From: Oscillatoriales cyanobacterium PMM_0019
GTDB taxonomy: Bacteria > Cyanobacteriota > Cyanobacteriia > Cyanobacteriales > CASBRB01
Length of the DNA stretch: 36,836 nt
Direction: 5' to 3'
Assembly (NCBI GenBank): GCA_949127975.1
Contig: CASBRB010000300.1
Location: 1-36,836, forward strand
Shown: positions 7,120-14,710 of the stretch, in pieces
Layout of the letters: each line of letters opens with the position of its first letter
How positions within the stretch are numbered: the stretch's first letter is position 1
The notes under the pieces: generated by a model
Told to the model about the DNA's origin: nothing
Database searches by the model: none
The model's input: only the letters and a program-made list of their open reading frames with translations
Position numbers and translations under genes: made by a program

Positions 7120-9837
7120 TTAAGTGATTTGTCGCTGCATGAGGGTGGCAAATAAACCTGGTTGCTTAATTAGTTCATCAAAACGACCTTCTTGTACAAC
7201 CTTACCCGATTCTAATACATAAATCCGATCGGCATTCCTAATTGTGCTGAGGCGGTGGGCAATAACTATACGGGTAACTTGCAACTTTTCTAAGCTATCA
7301 ATAACTAGAGTTTGAGTTCTATTATCCAAGGCACTGGTAGCTTCATCTAACAGTAATATGCGCGGTTTGGATACCAACGCTCTGGCAATCAACAGCCGTT
7401 GCCGCTGCCCTCCAGATAAGTTACTCCCTCCTTCACTAATAACTGTGTGCATCCCCATTGGCATGGCAGCAATATCCTCGGCTAAACCAGCCTGACGGCA
7501 AGCTTCCCAAGCTTCGTCTATTGTAATTAAAGCAGCGCCAGCTATGTTCTCCAAAATAGAAACAGCATTGAGTTGACTACTTTGTAGTACTACGCCCAAT
7601 TGCCGACGCACAGCATAAATATTCAGCCCACCCAACTCTTGACCATCATAATATACTTGACCAGATTCGGGAGTTTCAAACCCCAACAGTAACCGCAATA
7701 TGGTAGACTTACCACTGCCAGAAGGACCAACTATGGCAATAAATTCTCCAGCTTGTGCGTGGATAGTCACATCATCCAGCACTGATAGTTTTTGTCCTGG
7801 ATAGCTAAAAGTGACATGATCTAAAGCCAGTCTACCTGAAATTGGTCCAGGATCGGCCTGTTGAGCATTTACTTCCGGATCAGCCTCCATAATTGGCTTA
7901 ATCCGCTCCCATAGGGTGGCAACTGACAACAGGTTGGTAATCACGTCGCCGAAACCTGTAGTACCTGAAATTAAAATACCAAAAGCAGCATTAAAGGCCA
8001 GAAATGTACCTGTGGATAAGCTAGCAGAGCCTTGAATTAAATTAACCGCTGCCGCAAATAAAACAGCAGCACTAAGGGTAGGCAGTATCTGATTGAACAA
8101 AGCAAGGCTGTCTGTTAGCTGCTGTACTTTTAGCTTGAGTTTTTGTTGCTGGGTATACTGTTTACCCCAATGTGCAAAAGCACGTTCTTCTGCTCCTGAT
8201 ACTCGGAGTTTTGCTACTCCGTTAATTAACTGCACCATTAAGCCAAAGATGGTTCCCTCTAGTTCTTGCAAACGTAAGGTATTACGCAGGTTAAGAATAG
8301 CAACAGATATGGTGGTAGTCAGGTTGACTAAGACTATCAATGCCGCAAAAAGCGCTAACTGCCAGTCGTAGTAGAATAATAGTCCTAGGTTCGGTAAAGC
8401 GACTGCACTGGTGAAGAGAGTTTGCAGCACTGTGCCACTCAGTTGACGGCGGATAGTGCTAATCGCTGATACGCGAGAGCGCAAATCTCCTGTGGAATAT
8501 TGGCGAAAAAAGGATACAGGCAAATTCAATAACCGATCCCACACGGCGGCTTGTGTTGACATATCTGCCAGTGTTTCAATCCGCAGCAAGGCAAACTTTT
8601 CAGCTAGTTGAAATATCAACCCTCCCCATGCCGTAGCCAACAGCCCGACGCCGACTTCCACTAACAACCCTCGGTTAGCATCCGGGATGGCAGAGTCGAT
8701 TAAAATTGCTATGGCTTGCGGCGTAACCATCCCCAACAGCGTGATAGCGATGCCAGTCCCGATAATGGTGCGCAAGTCTTTACCATGAGATTGGAGGGCA
8801 AACCTCACCAAATCTAGAGCTTTGAGATGGCGATCGGGCAACGGTTGATAAAATGTGTAAGCTGTAGGAGCCACCATTGCCGCAGTATGGGCATTTACTG
8901 TCATCCGAGTTTTGGATTCTGGATCAAAAATCTGATAACGGGTAGGAGACATTTGCAGCAGTGCTACAGGACGATTTCCTTGACGGGTATAGGCTAGAAG
9001 AGGACCACTATCTCGCTGCCACCAATTATCTGTCAAGAGTACTCGGCGGATGCGGATGCGGGAAGCCCGCGCTAGAGCTTCTATAGGCTCTCTGACTCGT
9101 TGCAGGTTCTCGCTCAAAGCTGGGGGAGAAATGGGAATGCCCATTGCCTGCCCCACCGCACGGGCTGCTAGATATAAGGAAATGTACTCCGGTTTATCTG
9201 ACATTTCATTCCCGAAAGCAGAAGTTGGGTTATTTCCATCTCCTGTTTGGGGTAATACTGACTCAAGTGCTTCTAAAGTGAGTGCAGTAGCTTGATTATT
9301 AAACTGTTCCCGTGCTTGCAAGTTCTGCCATGCTTCGGCTTGCTCCCGCTGCTCTAGTAGTTCAAATTCATAAAGAAAATTAGTATGTAAATGGGAAAAC
9401 TCTCTAAGCAAGGTATCCCCATTCTGGATAGCTGAAGTGTTAACTTGGGGTAGTCCCCTCTCTGAATCCGCAAGCACCCCATTTAGTTGGCGAATCCAGC
9501 CTTCGATGTATGTAGTTTTATCTGGCTGTGCCTCTAGTAAATCTAAACTTATTTTTATCAGTTCCGTTTCTACCAACGCTACCGCTAGCAGACTGCGTCC
9601 GAAATTGGGATCTGGAATTACGCCAAATAGAGCTTCTCCCGGTTCGCAACTGAACAAATAACGGCGGGAACCTACGGTCACTCCATCCTTGACATTTACG
9701 GCAAATAATGCTATATTTCCAGATCTTACCACCCAGACGATCGTCGGGTCATTGAGCAGAATTGGTTTATTACCACCTCTGATTTTCATCTTTACGTCGC
9801 ATTTAGTAGTTTTGAATACAACCCCGATCTCTGCCAT
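7120..9837 (-). CDS. NHLM-type peptide export ABC transporter, second subunit
   Basis: 905 aa fused permease/ATPase that resembles the second ABC protein of NHLM (nitrile hydratase leader) bacteriocin export systems. The first 350 residues lack a peptidase and instead begin with a cyclic-nucleotide-binding-like beta region. A six-helix ABC exporter domain follows (about 350-640), then a nucleotide-binding domain with Walker A GPSGSGKST, signature NLSGGQRQR, Walker B ILLLDEATSALD and the H-loop VIAHRLSTI. The ATG at 9837 has GAGGA four nt upstream and overlaps the previous gene by 46 nt; an ATG at 9789, 3 nt past the upstream stop, is the alternative. It probably forms a heterodimer with the neighbouring C39 exporter in the inner membrane. 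No HlyD adaptor follows. Confidence 0.85.
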   Translation of the reverse strand: MAEIGVVFKTTKCDVKMKIRGGNKPILLNDPTIVWVVRSGNIALFAVNVKDGVTVGSRRYLFSCEPGEALFGVIPDPNFGRSLLAVALVETELIKISLDLLEAQPDKTTYIEGWIRQLNGVLADSERGLPQVNTSAIQNGDTLLREFSHLHTNFLYEFELLEQREQAEAWQNLQAREQFNNQATALTLEALESVLPQTGDGNNPTSAFGNEMSDKPEYISLYLAARAVGQAMGIPISPPALSENLQRVREPIEALARASRIRIRRVLLTDNWWQRDSGPLLAYTRQGNRPVALLQMSPTRYQIFDPESKTRMTVNAHTAAMVAPTAYTFYQPLPDRHLKALDLVRFALQSHGKDLRTIIGTGIAITLLGMVTPQAIAILIDSAIPDANRGLLVEVGVGLLATAWGGLIFQLAEKFALLRIETLADMSTQAAVWDRLLNLPVSFFRQYSTGDLRSRVSAISTIRRQLSGTVLQTLFTSAVALPNLGLLFYYDWQLALFAALIVLVNLTTTISVAILNLRNTLRLQELEGTIFGLMVQLINGVAKLRVSGAEERAFAHWGKQYTQQQKLKLKVQQLTDSLALFNQILPTLSAAVLFAAAVNLIQGSASLSTGTFLAFNAAFGILISGTTGFGDVITNLLSVATLWERIKPIMEADPEVNAQQADPGPISGRLALDHVTFSYPGQKLSVLDDVTIHAQAGEFIAIVGPSGSGKSTILRLLLGFETPESGQVYYDGQELGGLNIYAVRRQLGVVLQSSQLNAVSILENIAGAALITIDEAWEACRQAGLAEDIAAMPMGMHTVISEGGSNLSGGQRQRLLIARALVSKPRILLLDEATSALDNRTQTLVIDSLEKLQVTRIVIAHRLSTIRNADRIYVLESGKVVQEGRFDELIKQPGLFATLMQRQIT

Positions 9838-12029
9838 AATTCCTCATGGGTGCCCCGTTCTACCACTTTGCCTCCATCGAACACTAAAATTTGATCGCAA
9901 TCGCGGATGCTACTCAGCCGATGAGCAACAATAATACAGGTACACCCTCGTCGGCGCAGGTTTTGGTCAATAATTCTTTCATTTTCAGCGTCTAGCGCAC
10001 TGGTAGCTTCATCTAATACTAAAATTGAGGGGTTGTAAACTAAAGCACGGGCAATTTCTAAGCGCTGCCGTTGTCCGCCGCTTAAGTTCGCTCCGCCTTC
10101 TAGGAGTTCAGCTTCATACCCACCAGGTAAGGCTCTTAATACATCATCAATTACTGCATCCTGGCAAGCCTTAACTAAATTACGGTAGGGTACGGCATTA
10201 TCCCACAAAGTTAAATTTTCCCGGATAGTACCGCCAAACAGCAAGATATCTTGATCTACCATTGCCAAAGAATTTACTAGCACCAAGCGCGGAATCTGGG
10301 AACGAAGTTTACCATCGAAGTAAATTTCTCCTGCCCAAGGTTCGTAGAGTCCAGTTACCAGTTTAGCAACGGTAGACTTACCAGAACCACTCGCTCCGAC
10401 CAACGCTACTCGCTCCCCAGGCTCAATTTTCAAGCTGAAGTTTTCAATCAAAGGCGGATCGATGTGGCTATATCCAAATGTAACATTTTGTAACTCAACA
10501 TATCCCTGTAACCGATGTCGGGGTGGTGCCCCCGTGCCTGCCCCGAACGACTGATGTAGCGTCGGCGACGCCGTGCCCGCCCCGAACTGGGGGTCGATTT
10601 CATTATCTAACGCATCGTCGAGCCGCTCTAAGTCGCCTGTGAGTTCCTGGAGGGTACTTCCTAAGTTGATTAAGCGACTAACAGGTTCTAAAAAGCTTTG
10701 CATCAAACTTTGAAAGGCAATGAGCATACCGATGCTGAGCTTGCCATCCATCACCCTTAACCCACCAATAACTAATAAGAGCATAGTGGTAAGCGCAGAT
10801 AGAACGGTGGGCAAAGCTCCGAGAATTTGATTTTGAGTGTCCAGTTCCTGTTGAGCGTTAATTGCTTTAGTGTAGTACCCAGACCACCGAGCAAAGAAAT
10901 CTGACTCTAATGCTGATGCTTTTAGAGTTTCCATGCTTTGAATTCCGGCAATAGTCACCCCGGCAACTTTGCTATACTCTTGTAGCAATCGCATATTGGC
11001 ATCGACTCGCGATCGAGCCAGAGCTTGCAATGCGTATAAATTAATTACAGCAGATATGATACCGATCGCCGTTAACAATCCGTCATACTGATACATTACC
11101 AAGGCATAAAAAAACATCATTACTACGTCGATAACCGTAGTAGTTAAACGCCCTGAAAGTACATCAGCAACTTTGTCATTAATACTGAGACGATAGGCAA
11201 TTTCTCCAGCAAAACGTTGGGTATAAAAACTTACAGGCAGGCGCAGGATGTGCCAGAGAAACTGGCTGGACATACTTACAGCCAGTTTTACCTTCAAGCC
11301 ACGTAAAGACATTAACTGTAGCCATGCTAGTAACCCTCGCAGTCCTGCTGTCATTATCATTCCCACCAGTAGTGGGCGCAGCCACTCTTGCCTACCTTGA
11401 ATTAGAACGTTGTCTATAAATACCTGGGTGAATGCAGGCAGGGCTATCCCCGGAATTACTAGCAAGAATCCCGCTAAGGTTAGGTAAGCGATCGCACCTA
11501 GCGAACCTTGTAATCTTTCCCACAGAGCATTGATAACACTAGGCTTGCGCCCCCCCTTTTCAAAATCCGGTCCCGGCTCCATCAGCAGCATTACCCCGGT
11601 GTATGCCTCATCGAATTGCTCAAATGAGACAGTTCTCGGTCCAGTAGCGGGATCGTTAATATCAACTCGGTTTTTGTGTAATCTTTCTACTACCAGGAAA
11701 TGATTAAAATTCCAGAATACAATATAAGGGCAGGGTACTTCTTGTATAGCAATTAGATCTTTTTTAAACCCCTTACCTATCAGCCCATAATTTCTTGCTG
11801 CTTTGAGAATATTGGAAGCTTTAGAGCCATCGCGAGATACTCCGCACTGCTGACGCAATTCTGCCAACGGGACAATCCGTCCGTAGTAACTTAAGATAAT
11901 TGATAAGGCAGCAGCACCACATTCCACTGCCTCCATTTGTAATACCGTTGGCGTCTTGACTCTTTTGGGTTTGCCTGGGAACCAGTCAAACCTTGGGGAT
12001 TGAATTAAATTCTGTAGAATTTTATACAT
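9792..12029 (-). CDS. NHLM-type ABC exporter with C39 peptidase domain
   Basis: 745 aa peptidase-containing ABC transporter (PCAT). The N-terminal C39 domain has the oxyanion Gln31, catalytic Cys37 (VECGAAALSIILSYYG), His110 (NFNHFLVV) and Asp126 (INDPATG), so it should cleave a leader peptide after a double-glycine-type site as the substrate is exported. A transmembrane exporter domain follows (about 165-450), then the nucleotide-binding domain with GASGSGKST, NLSGGQRQR, ILVLDEATSALD and VAHRLSSI. Between the two is an unusual linker holding a 13-residue tandem repeat (about 481-506). First gene of a two-gene operon. The expected precursor peptide and membrane-fusion protein are not in the window, so the substrate is unknown. 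Confidence 0.9.
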   Translation of the reverse strand: MYKILQNLIQSPRFDWFPGKPKRVKTPTVLQMEAVECGAAALSIILSYYGRIVPLAELRQQCGVSRDGSKASNILKAARNYGLIGKGFKKDLIAIQEVPCPYIVFWNFNHFLVVERLHKNRVDINDPATGPRTVSFEQFDEAYTGVMLLMEPGPDFEKGGRKPSVINALWERLQGSLGAIAYLTLAGFLLVIPGIALPAFTQVFIDNVLIQGRQEWLRPLLVGMIMTAGLRGLLAWLQLMSLRGLKVKLAVSMSSQFLWHILRLPVSFYTQRFAGEIAYRLSINDKVADVLSGRLTTTVIDVVMMFFYALVMYQYDGLLTAIGIISAVINLYALQALARSRVDANMRLLQEYSKVAGVTIAGIQSMETLKASALESDFFARWSGYYTKAINAQQELDTQNQILGALPTVLSALTTMLLLVIGGLRVMDGKLSIGMLIAFQSLMQSFLEPVSRLINLGSTLQELTGDLERLDDALDNEIDPQFGAGTASPTLHQSFGAGTGAPPRHRLQGYVELQNVTFGYSHIDPPLIENFSLKIEPGERVALVGASGSGKSTVAKLVTGLYEPWAGEIYFDGKLRSQIPRLVLVNSLAMVDQDILLFGGTIRENLTLWDNAVPYRNLVKACQDAVIDDVLRALPGGYEAELLEGGANLSGGQRQRLEIARALVYNPSILVLDEATSALDAENERIIDQNLRRRGCTCIIVAHRLSSIRDCDQILVFDGGKVVERGTHEELWQRSGLYSKLLNAT
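10529..10587 (-). repeat. In-frame GC-rich tandem repeat inside the PCAT linker
   Basis: Two copies of CCGTGCC(T/C)GCCCCGAAC (10531-10548 and 10570-10587, 16 of 18 bases alike) with a 39-nt period, encoding FGAGTASPTLHQS and FGAGTGAPPRHRL on the minus strand. Base composition is far richer in GC than the surrounding gene, so it looks like a dispersed repeat inserted in frame. Confidence 0.8.
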
Positions 12030-12040
12030 AGGTTCGTAGT

Positions 12041-12056
12041 GAGGACTTTAGTCCTC
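12041..12056. repeat. GAGGACT palindrome upstream of the PCAT gene
   Basis: GAGGACT and AGTCCTC separated by TT give a 7-bp hairpin 12 nt before the PCAT start codon. The same motif is a common dispersed repeat in filamentous cyanobacteria. Confidence 0.6.
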
Positions 12057-12073
12057 ATAACCATTCTCACCCA

Positions 12074-12110
12074 GCTTGACACTCCCCGGTCGTCATACAC
12101 GGGGATTCTT
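12074..12110 (-). mobile_element. Possible IS200/IS605-type end remnant
   Basis: On the minus strand it reads GAATCCCCGTGTATGACG then ACCGGGGAGTGTCAAG; CCCCG and CGGGG pair. Hairpins of the type GAATCCCC...GGGGAGTGTCAAG are found at the ends of cyanobacterial tnpB-carrying elements. No transposase gene remains here. Confidence 0.4.
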
Positions 12111-12154
12111 GGTTCCTCCACCCTACGAATAGGTTCTATGCTACAGTGGTCAAT

Positions 12155-13189
12155 TTAGGTGCATTTGCCTTGACGTTTGACCCCAGCACCGATTCCTAGT
12201 GCGGTCATAGCGACGAGTCCCAAGATAACGCTGGGTTCGGGGATGGCGCTGGGGCTCGGGTTGGGGTTCGGGCCGAAACACCCCCCCGTCGGAGAAATCA
12301 ACCGATCGATCTGATCGGTCTGTGTTAAGAGGAGCGAGCAATTGTTAGGATCGACAGTGACGAAATCGCCGCGCGAACCACCAGTAGCGATCGTTGTCTG
12401 GGCAAGCGTATTCAAGTTCACCCCAACTACCGTACCGCTGTTGGTGTTTACATAGATATTTCCAGCTATAGAACCAGAACCCAGGGCTGTACCATCGACA
12501 CCCCCAGAAATGAATCCGGAGTCAAATACTTAGCCCCCATTGCTGGTATTGAAACCCAGAATATGCCCCGTACCGTTCTCCGCCGCGTATAAGGTACTAC
12601 CGTCACTGGAGATCGAAAGACCATCAAGGTTTATGCCAGACTGAAACAGACTCGACGTTTTAGCGAGGGGGTTTACCTGCACGATGTCAAAGCCTTGGGA
12701 GACAAAGAGATGCCCGTTTACAGGATTAGCAATAATACCAGTCGCCCTGGTGACACCCGATAAGATAACCTGATTGAATGTGCCATCGGCGTTCAGCTGA
12801 ACCAGATTACCTGAACCCTGTTGCGTCATATAAACTGTACCGCCAACCTGTGCTAACCCGACAGCATTGTTCAAGCCGTAATTCTGGTTCGCGGAAATTA
12901 AATTGGCGTGTTGCCCGTCGGTATCGGTAGGGAACAAACGCGCGTTGCCAAGTTTCTCGGTCACGAGGACTCCTCCGGATGTAGGGAACGCGATCCCAAG
13001 AGGACCAACACCACCGCTCGTTGGAAAATTGTCGGCAAAGGTTGAAAGGCTAAAGCCATCCGAAGAACCTGCCGAGGTGAGTAATAGAGCGGCTTCAGCT
13101 TTGCTACCTAGAAAAGGTGCAATTATCGAAATCGCGAGGATCGGGATAATTTTCAAACCATAGTTGCCCTGTGCTTTTATCCATCTCAT
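12155..13189 (-). pseudogene. PEP-CTERM secreted beta-propeller protein split by an in-frame stop
   Basis: A single 344-codon frame interrupted by one TAA (12530-12532). The first part (219 aa) has a signal peptide (about 12-34, IIPILAISIIAPFLGSKAEA) and NHL/SMP-30-like propeller strands such as GGVGPLGIAFPTSGG and LDGLSISSDGSTLYAAENGTG. After the stop the same frame continues without any shift (VFDSGFISGGVDGTALG, then NIYVNTNSGTVVGVNL) to a PEP-CTERM sorting signal: IPEP, a hydrophobic helix, and a basic end (GVKRQGKCT). The protein would be exported and processed by an exosortase/PEP-CTERM system. With the stop, the product lacks its sorting signal; either a nonsense mutation or a sequencing error explains it. 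Stands alone on its strand. Confidence 0.85.
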
Positions 13190-13282
13190 CAGCCAAATTC
13201 TCCAAATTGGGGTATGTTCCTACCCAGATATTGGGATGGAGATTGTCAAAATATGAACTCGATCGAATAAAATTTCCGGTTG

Positions 13283-13445
13283 CATCTCGTTCCTAGGCTC
13301 TGCCTGGGAACGCCATCCCAGAGGCTCTGCCTCGTGTCTCGTTCCTGGGCTCTGCCTAGGAACGCCATCCCAGAGGCTCTGCCTCGTGTCTCGTTCCTGG
13401 GCTCTGCCTGGGAACGCCATCCCAGAGGCTCTGCCTCCTTATAAC
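13283..13445. repeat. REP-like array upstream of the RAYT gene
   Basis: Three tandem units starting near 13289, 13341 and 13393 (period 52 nt). Each has the palindrome GTTCCTAGGCTC...GGGAAC followed by AGAGGCTCTGCCTC. The array ends about 15 nt before the transposase ATG. Confidence 0.9.
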
Positions 13446-13459
13446 TTATAGGTAACACT

Positions 13460-13993
13460 ATGGGACGCAGCCGCTACCATGTATTAGGAACCCAGCCGCA
13501 CTTTCTCACCTGCACAGTAGTCAATTGGATACCTATATTCGGTAAAATTGAACTAGCACAAATTATTCTAGACTCACTAAGTTTTCTACAACAGCAACAA
13601 CGTCTAGCATTGTATGGTTATGTGATTATGGAAAACCATCTCCACCTGATAGGCTCTGCTGCAAGTCTGTCAAAGGAGATAGGTAATTTCAAATCCTTTA
13701 CCGCTCGGTCTATTATTGAATTACTTAAAAAGAACCGTGCAAATTATATACTCGATCGACTTAAGTTTTACAAACTACAACACAAAGATAACCAGGAATA
13801 TCAGGTTTGGCAAGAAGGATTTCATCCGCAAGCTATTCTGAGTGAGGAGATGTTTAGACAAAAGTTGGATTATATTCACTATAATCCGGTGAGGCGAGGG
13901 TATGTAGACGATCGGGCTCATTGGCGGTACTCTAGTTACCGTAATTACATGGGGGAGCCAGGGTTGCTGATGGTGGAGTTGATTGATTTGTGA
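13460..13993 (+). CDS. REP-associated tyrosine transposase (RAYT, TnpA_REP-like)
   Basis: 177 aa, Y1/HUH transposase fold related to IS200 TnpA. The HUH motif is at 60-62 (ENHLHLIG), preceded by ALYGYVIM, and the C-terminal half has the RAYT hallmarks VWQEGFHPQAI and YIHYNPVRRGYV followed by HWRYSSYRNY. It starts at the ATG 13460 in the sequence AACACTATGGGACGC. The gene is bracketed by REP-like palindromes in opposite orientation (13283-13445 and 13994-14111), the standard layout in which the enzyme recognises single-stranded REP hairpins. Two further loci here keep the ends of this unit but have lost the interior (14507-14572 and 33953-34013). The full-length copy is uninterrupted and so could be active. 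Confidence 0.92.
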   Translation: MGRSRYHVLGTQPHFLTCTVVNWIPIFGKIELAQIILDSLSFLQQQQRLALYGYVIMENHLHLIGSAASLSKEIGNFKSFTARSIIELLKKNRANYILDRLKFYKLQHKDNQEYQVWQEGFHPQAILSEEMFRQKLDYIHYNPVRRGYVDDRAHWRYSSYRNYMGEPGLLMVELIDL

Positions 13994-14111
13994 GGGGAGG
14001 TAGAACCTTTTGCAAGGCTTTCCCAGGTAGAGCCACCGGAAACGAGAATCACGAGAATTGCAGGAGGCAGAGCCTCCTGTAAGGCAACGAGAATCGGAGC
14101 CTGGGAACGAG
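13994..14111. repeat. REP-like sequences downstream of the RAYT gene
   Basis: Follows the transposase stop directly with GAGGGGAGGTAGAACC, then TCCCAGGTAGAGCC and GGAGGCAGAGCCTCC, in the orientation opposite to the upstream array. The copy is somewhat degraded compared with those at 14573 and 34014. Confidence 0.8.
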
Positions 14112-14289
14112 TATCGGGGGAGGCAGTTTTGTTACAAACTTTAACCAAATTCACAAATTAAAGCATCATCGCTCGATCGCGCAAGTGATATACTTTACCC
14201 AATTAGTAGGGAATTTTAGGGGACGCAGCTACCTGCGATGAATCCAAGCAACCAGTGTCACAGGTTAGGGGTAGCAACTTTAATTAGGG
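14112..14289. other. Spacer between the two RAYT-derived loci
   Basis: About 180 nt without a gene or clear repeat; separates the full RAYT unit from the deleted one. Confidence 0.5.
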
Positions 14290-14490
14290 CTTCTCGTTCC
14301 TAGGCTCTGCCTGGGAACACCATACCAGAGGCTCTGCCTCGTGTTCTCGTTTCTCGTTCGTTTTTCTCGTTCCTAGGCTCTGCCTGGGAACGCCGTACCA
14401 GAGGCTCTGCCTCGTGTTCTCGTTTCTCGTTCGTTTCTCGTTCCTAGGCTCTGCCTGGGAACGCCGTACCAGAGGCTCTGCCTCCTGATA
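14290..14490. repeat. REP-like array of the first RAYT deletion derivative
   Basis: Units start at about 14296, 14369 and 14440 (periods 73 and 71 nt). They have the same GTTCCTAGGCTCTGCC palindromes as the array at 13283, but a longer TTCTCGTTCG-containing spacer. Confidence 0.88.
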
Positions 14491-14506
14491 ACTTATAGGT
14501 AACACA

Positions 14507-14572
14507 ATGGGACGCAGCCACTACCATGTATTAGAAAACCAGCCGCACTTTCTCACCTGCACAGTTTTGTGA
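14507..14572 (+). pseudogene. RAYT internal-deletion derivative 1 (21-codon minigene)
   Basis: Starts in the same context as the full RAYT (TAACTTATAGGTAACAC then ATG) and keeps its first 20 codons with few changes (MGRSHYHVLENQPHFLTCTV), then joins at once to the last bases of the gene (TTTTGTGAGGGGAGG). The HUH motif and all the rest of the enzyme are deleted. The junction remains in frame, giving a 21-residue reading frame ending at TGA. REP sequences flank it as for the full gene, so it looks like a non-autonomous element whose ends could still be recognised by the enzyme encoded 500 bp away. Confidence 0.9.
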
Positions 14573-14640
14573 GGGGAGGCAGAGCCTCCTGCAAGGCATT
14601 CCCAGGCAGAGCCTGGGAACGAGAATCAACGAGAATCAAC
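14573..14640. repeat. REP-like end of RAYT derivative 1
   Basis: GGGGAGGCAGAGCCTCCTGC then ATTCCCAGGCAGAGCC and GGGAACGAGAATC; same as the downstream end at 34014. Confidence 0.88.
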
Positions 14641-14710
14641 GAGGCTCATAGCGTAATTAACGATCGGCCTGCCAAAAAAATCAAAAAAGCAGTATCAATA
14701 AGGGGTGCCA

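Noticed and set aside
13246-13458. Minus-strand frames with repeated EAEPLGWRSQAEPRNE peptides, also at 14284-14505
   Set aside because: They are translations of the REP-like palindromes.
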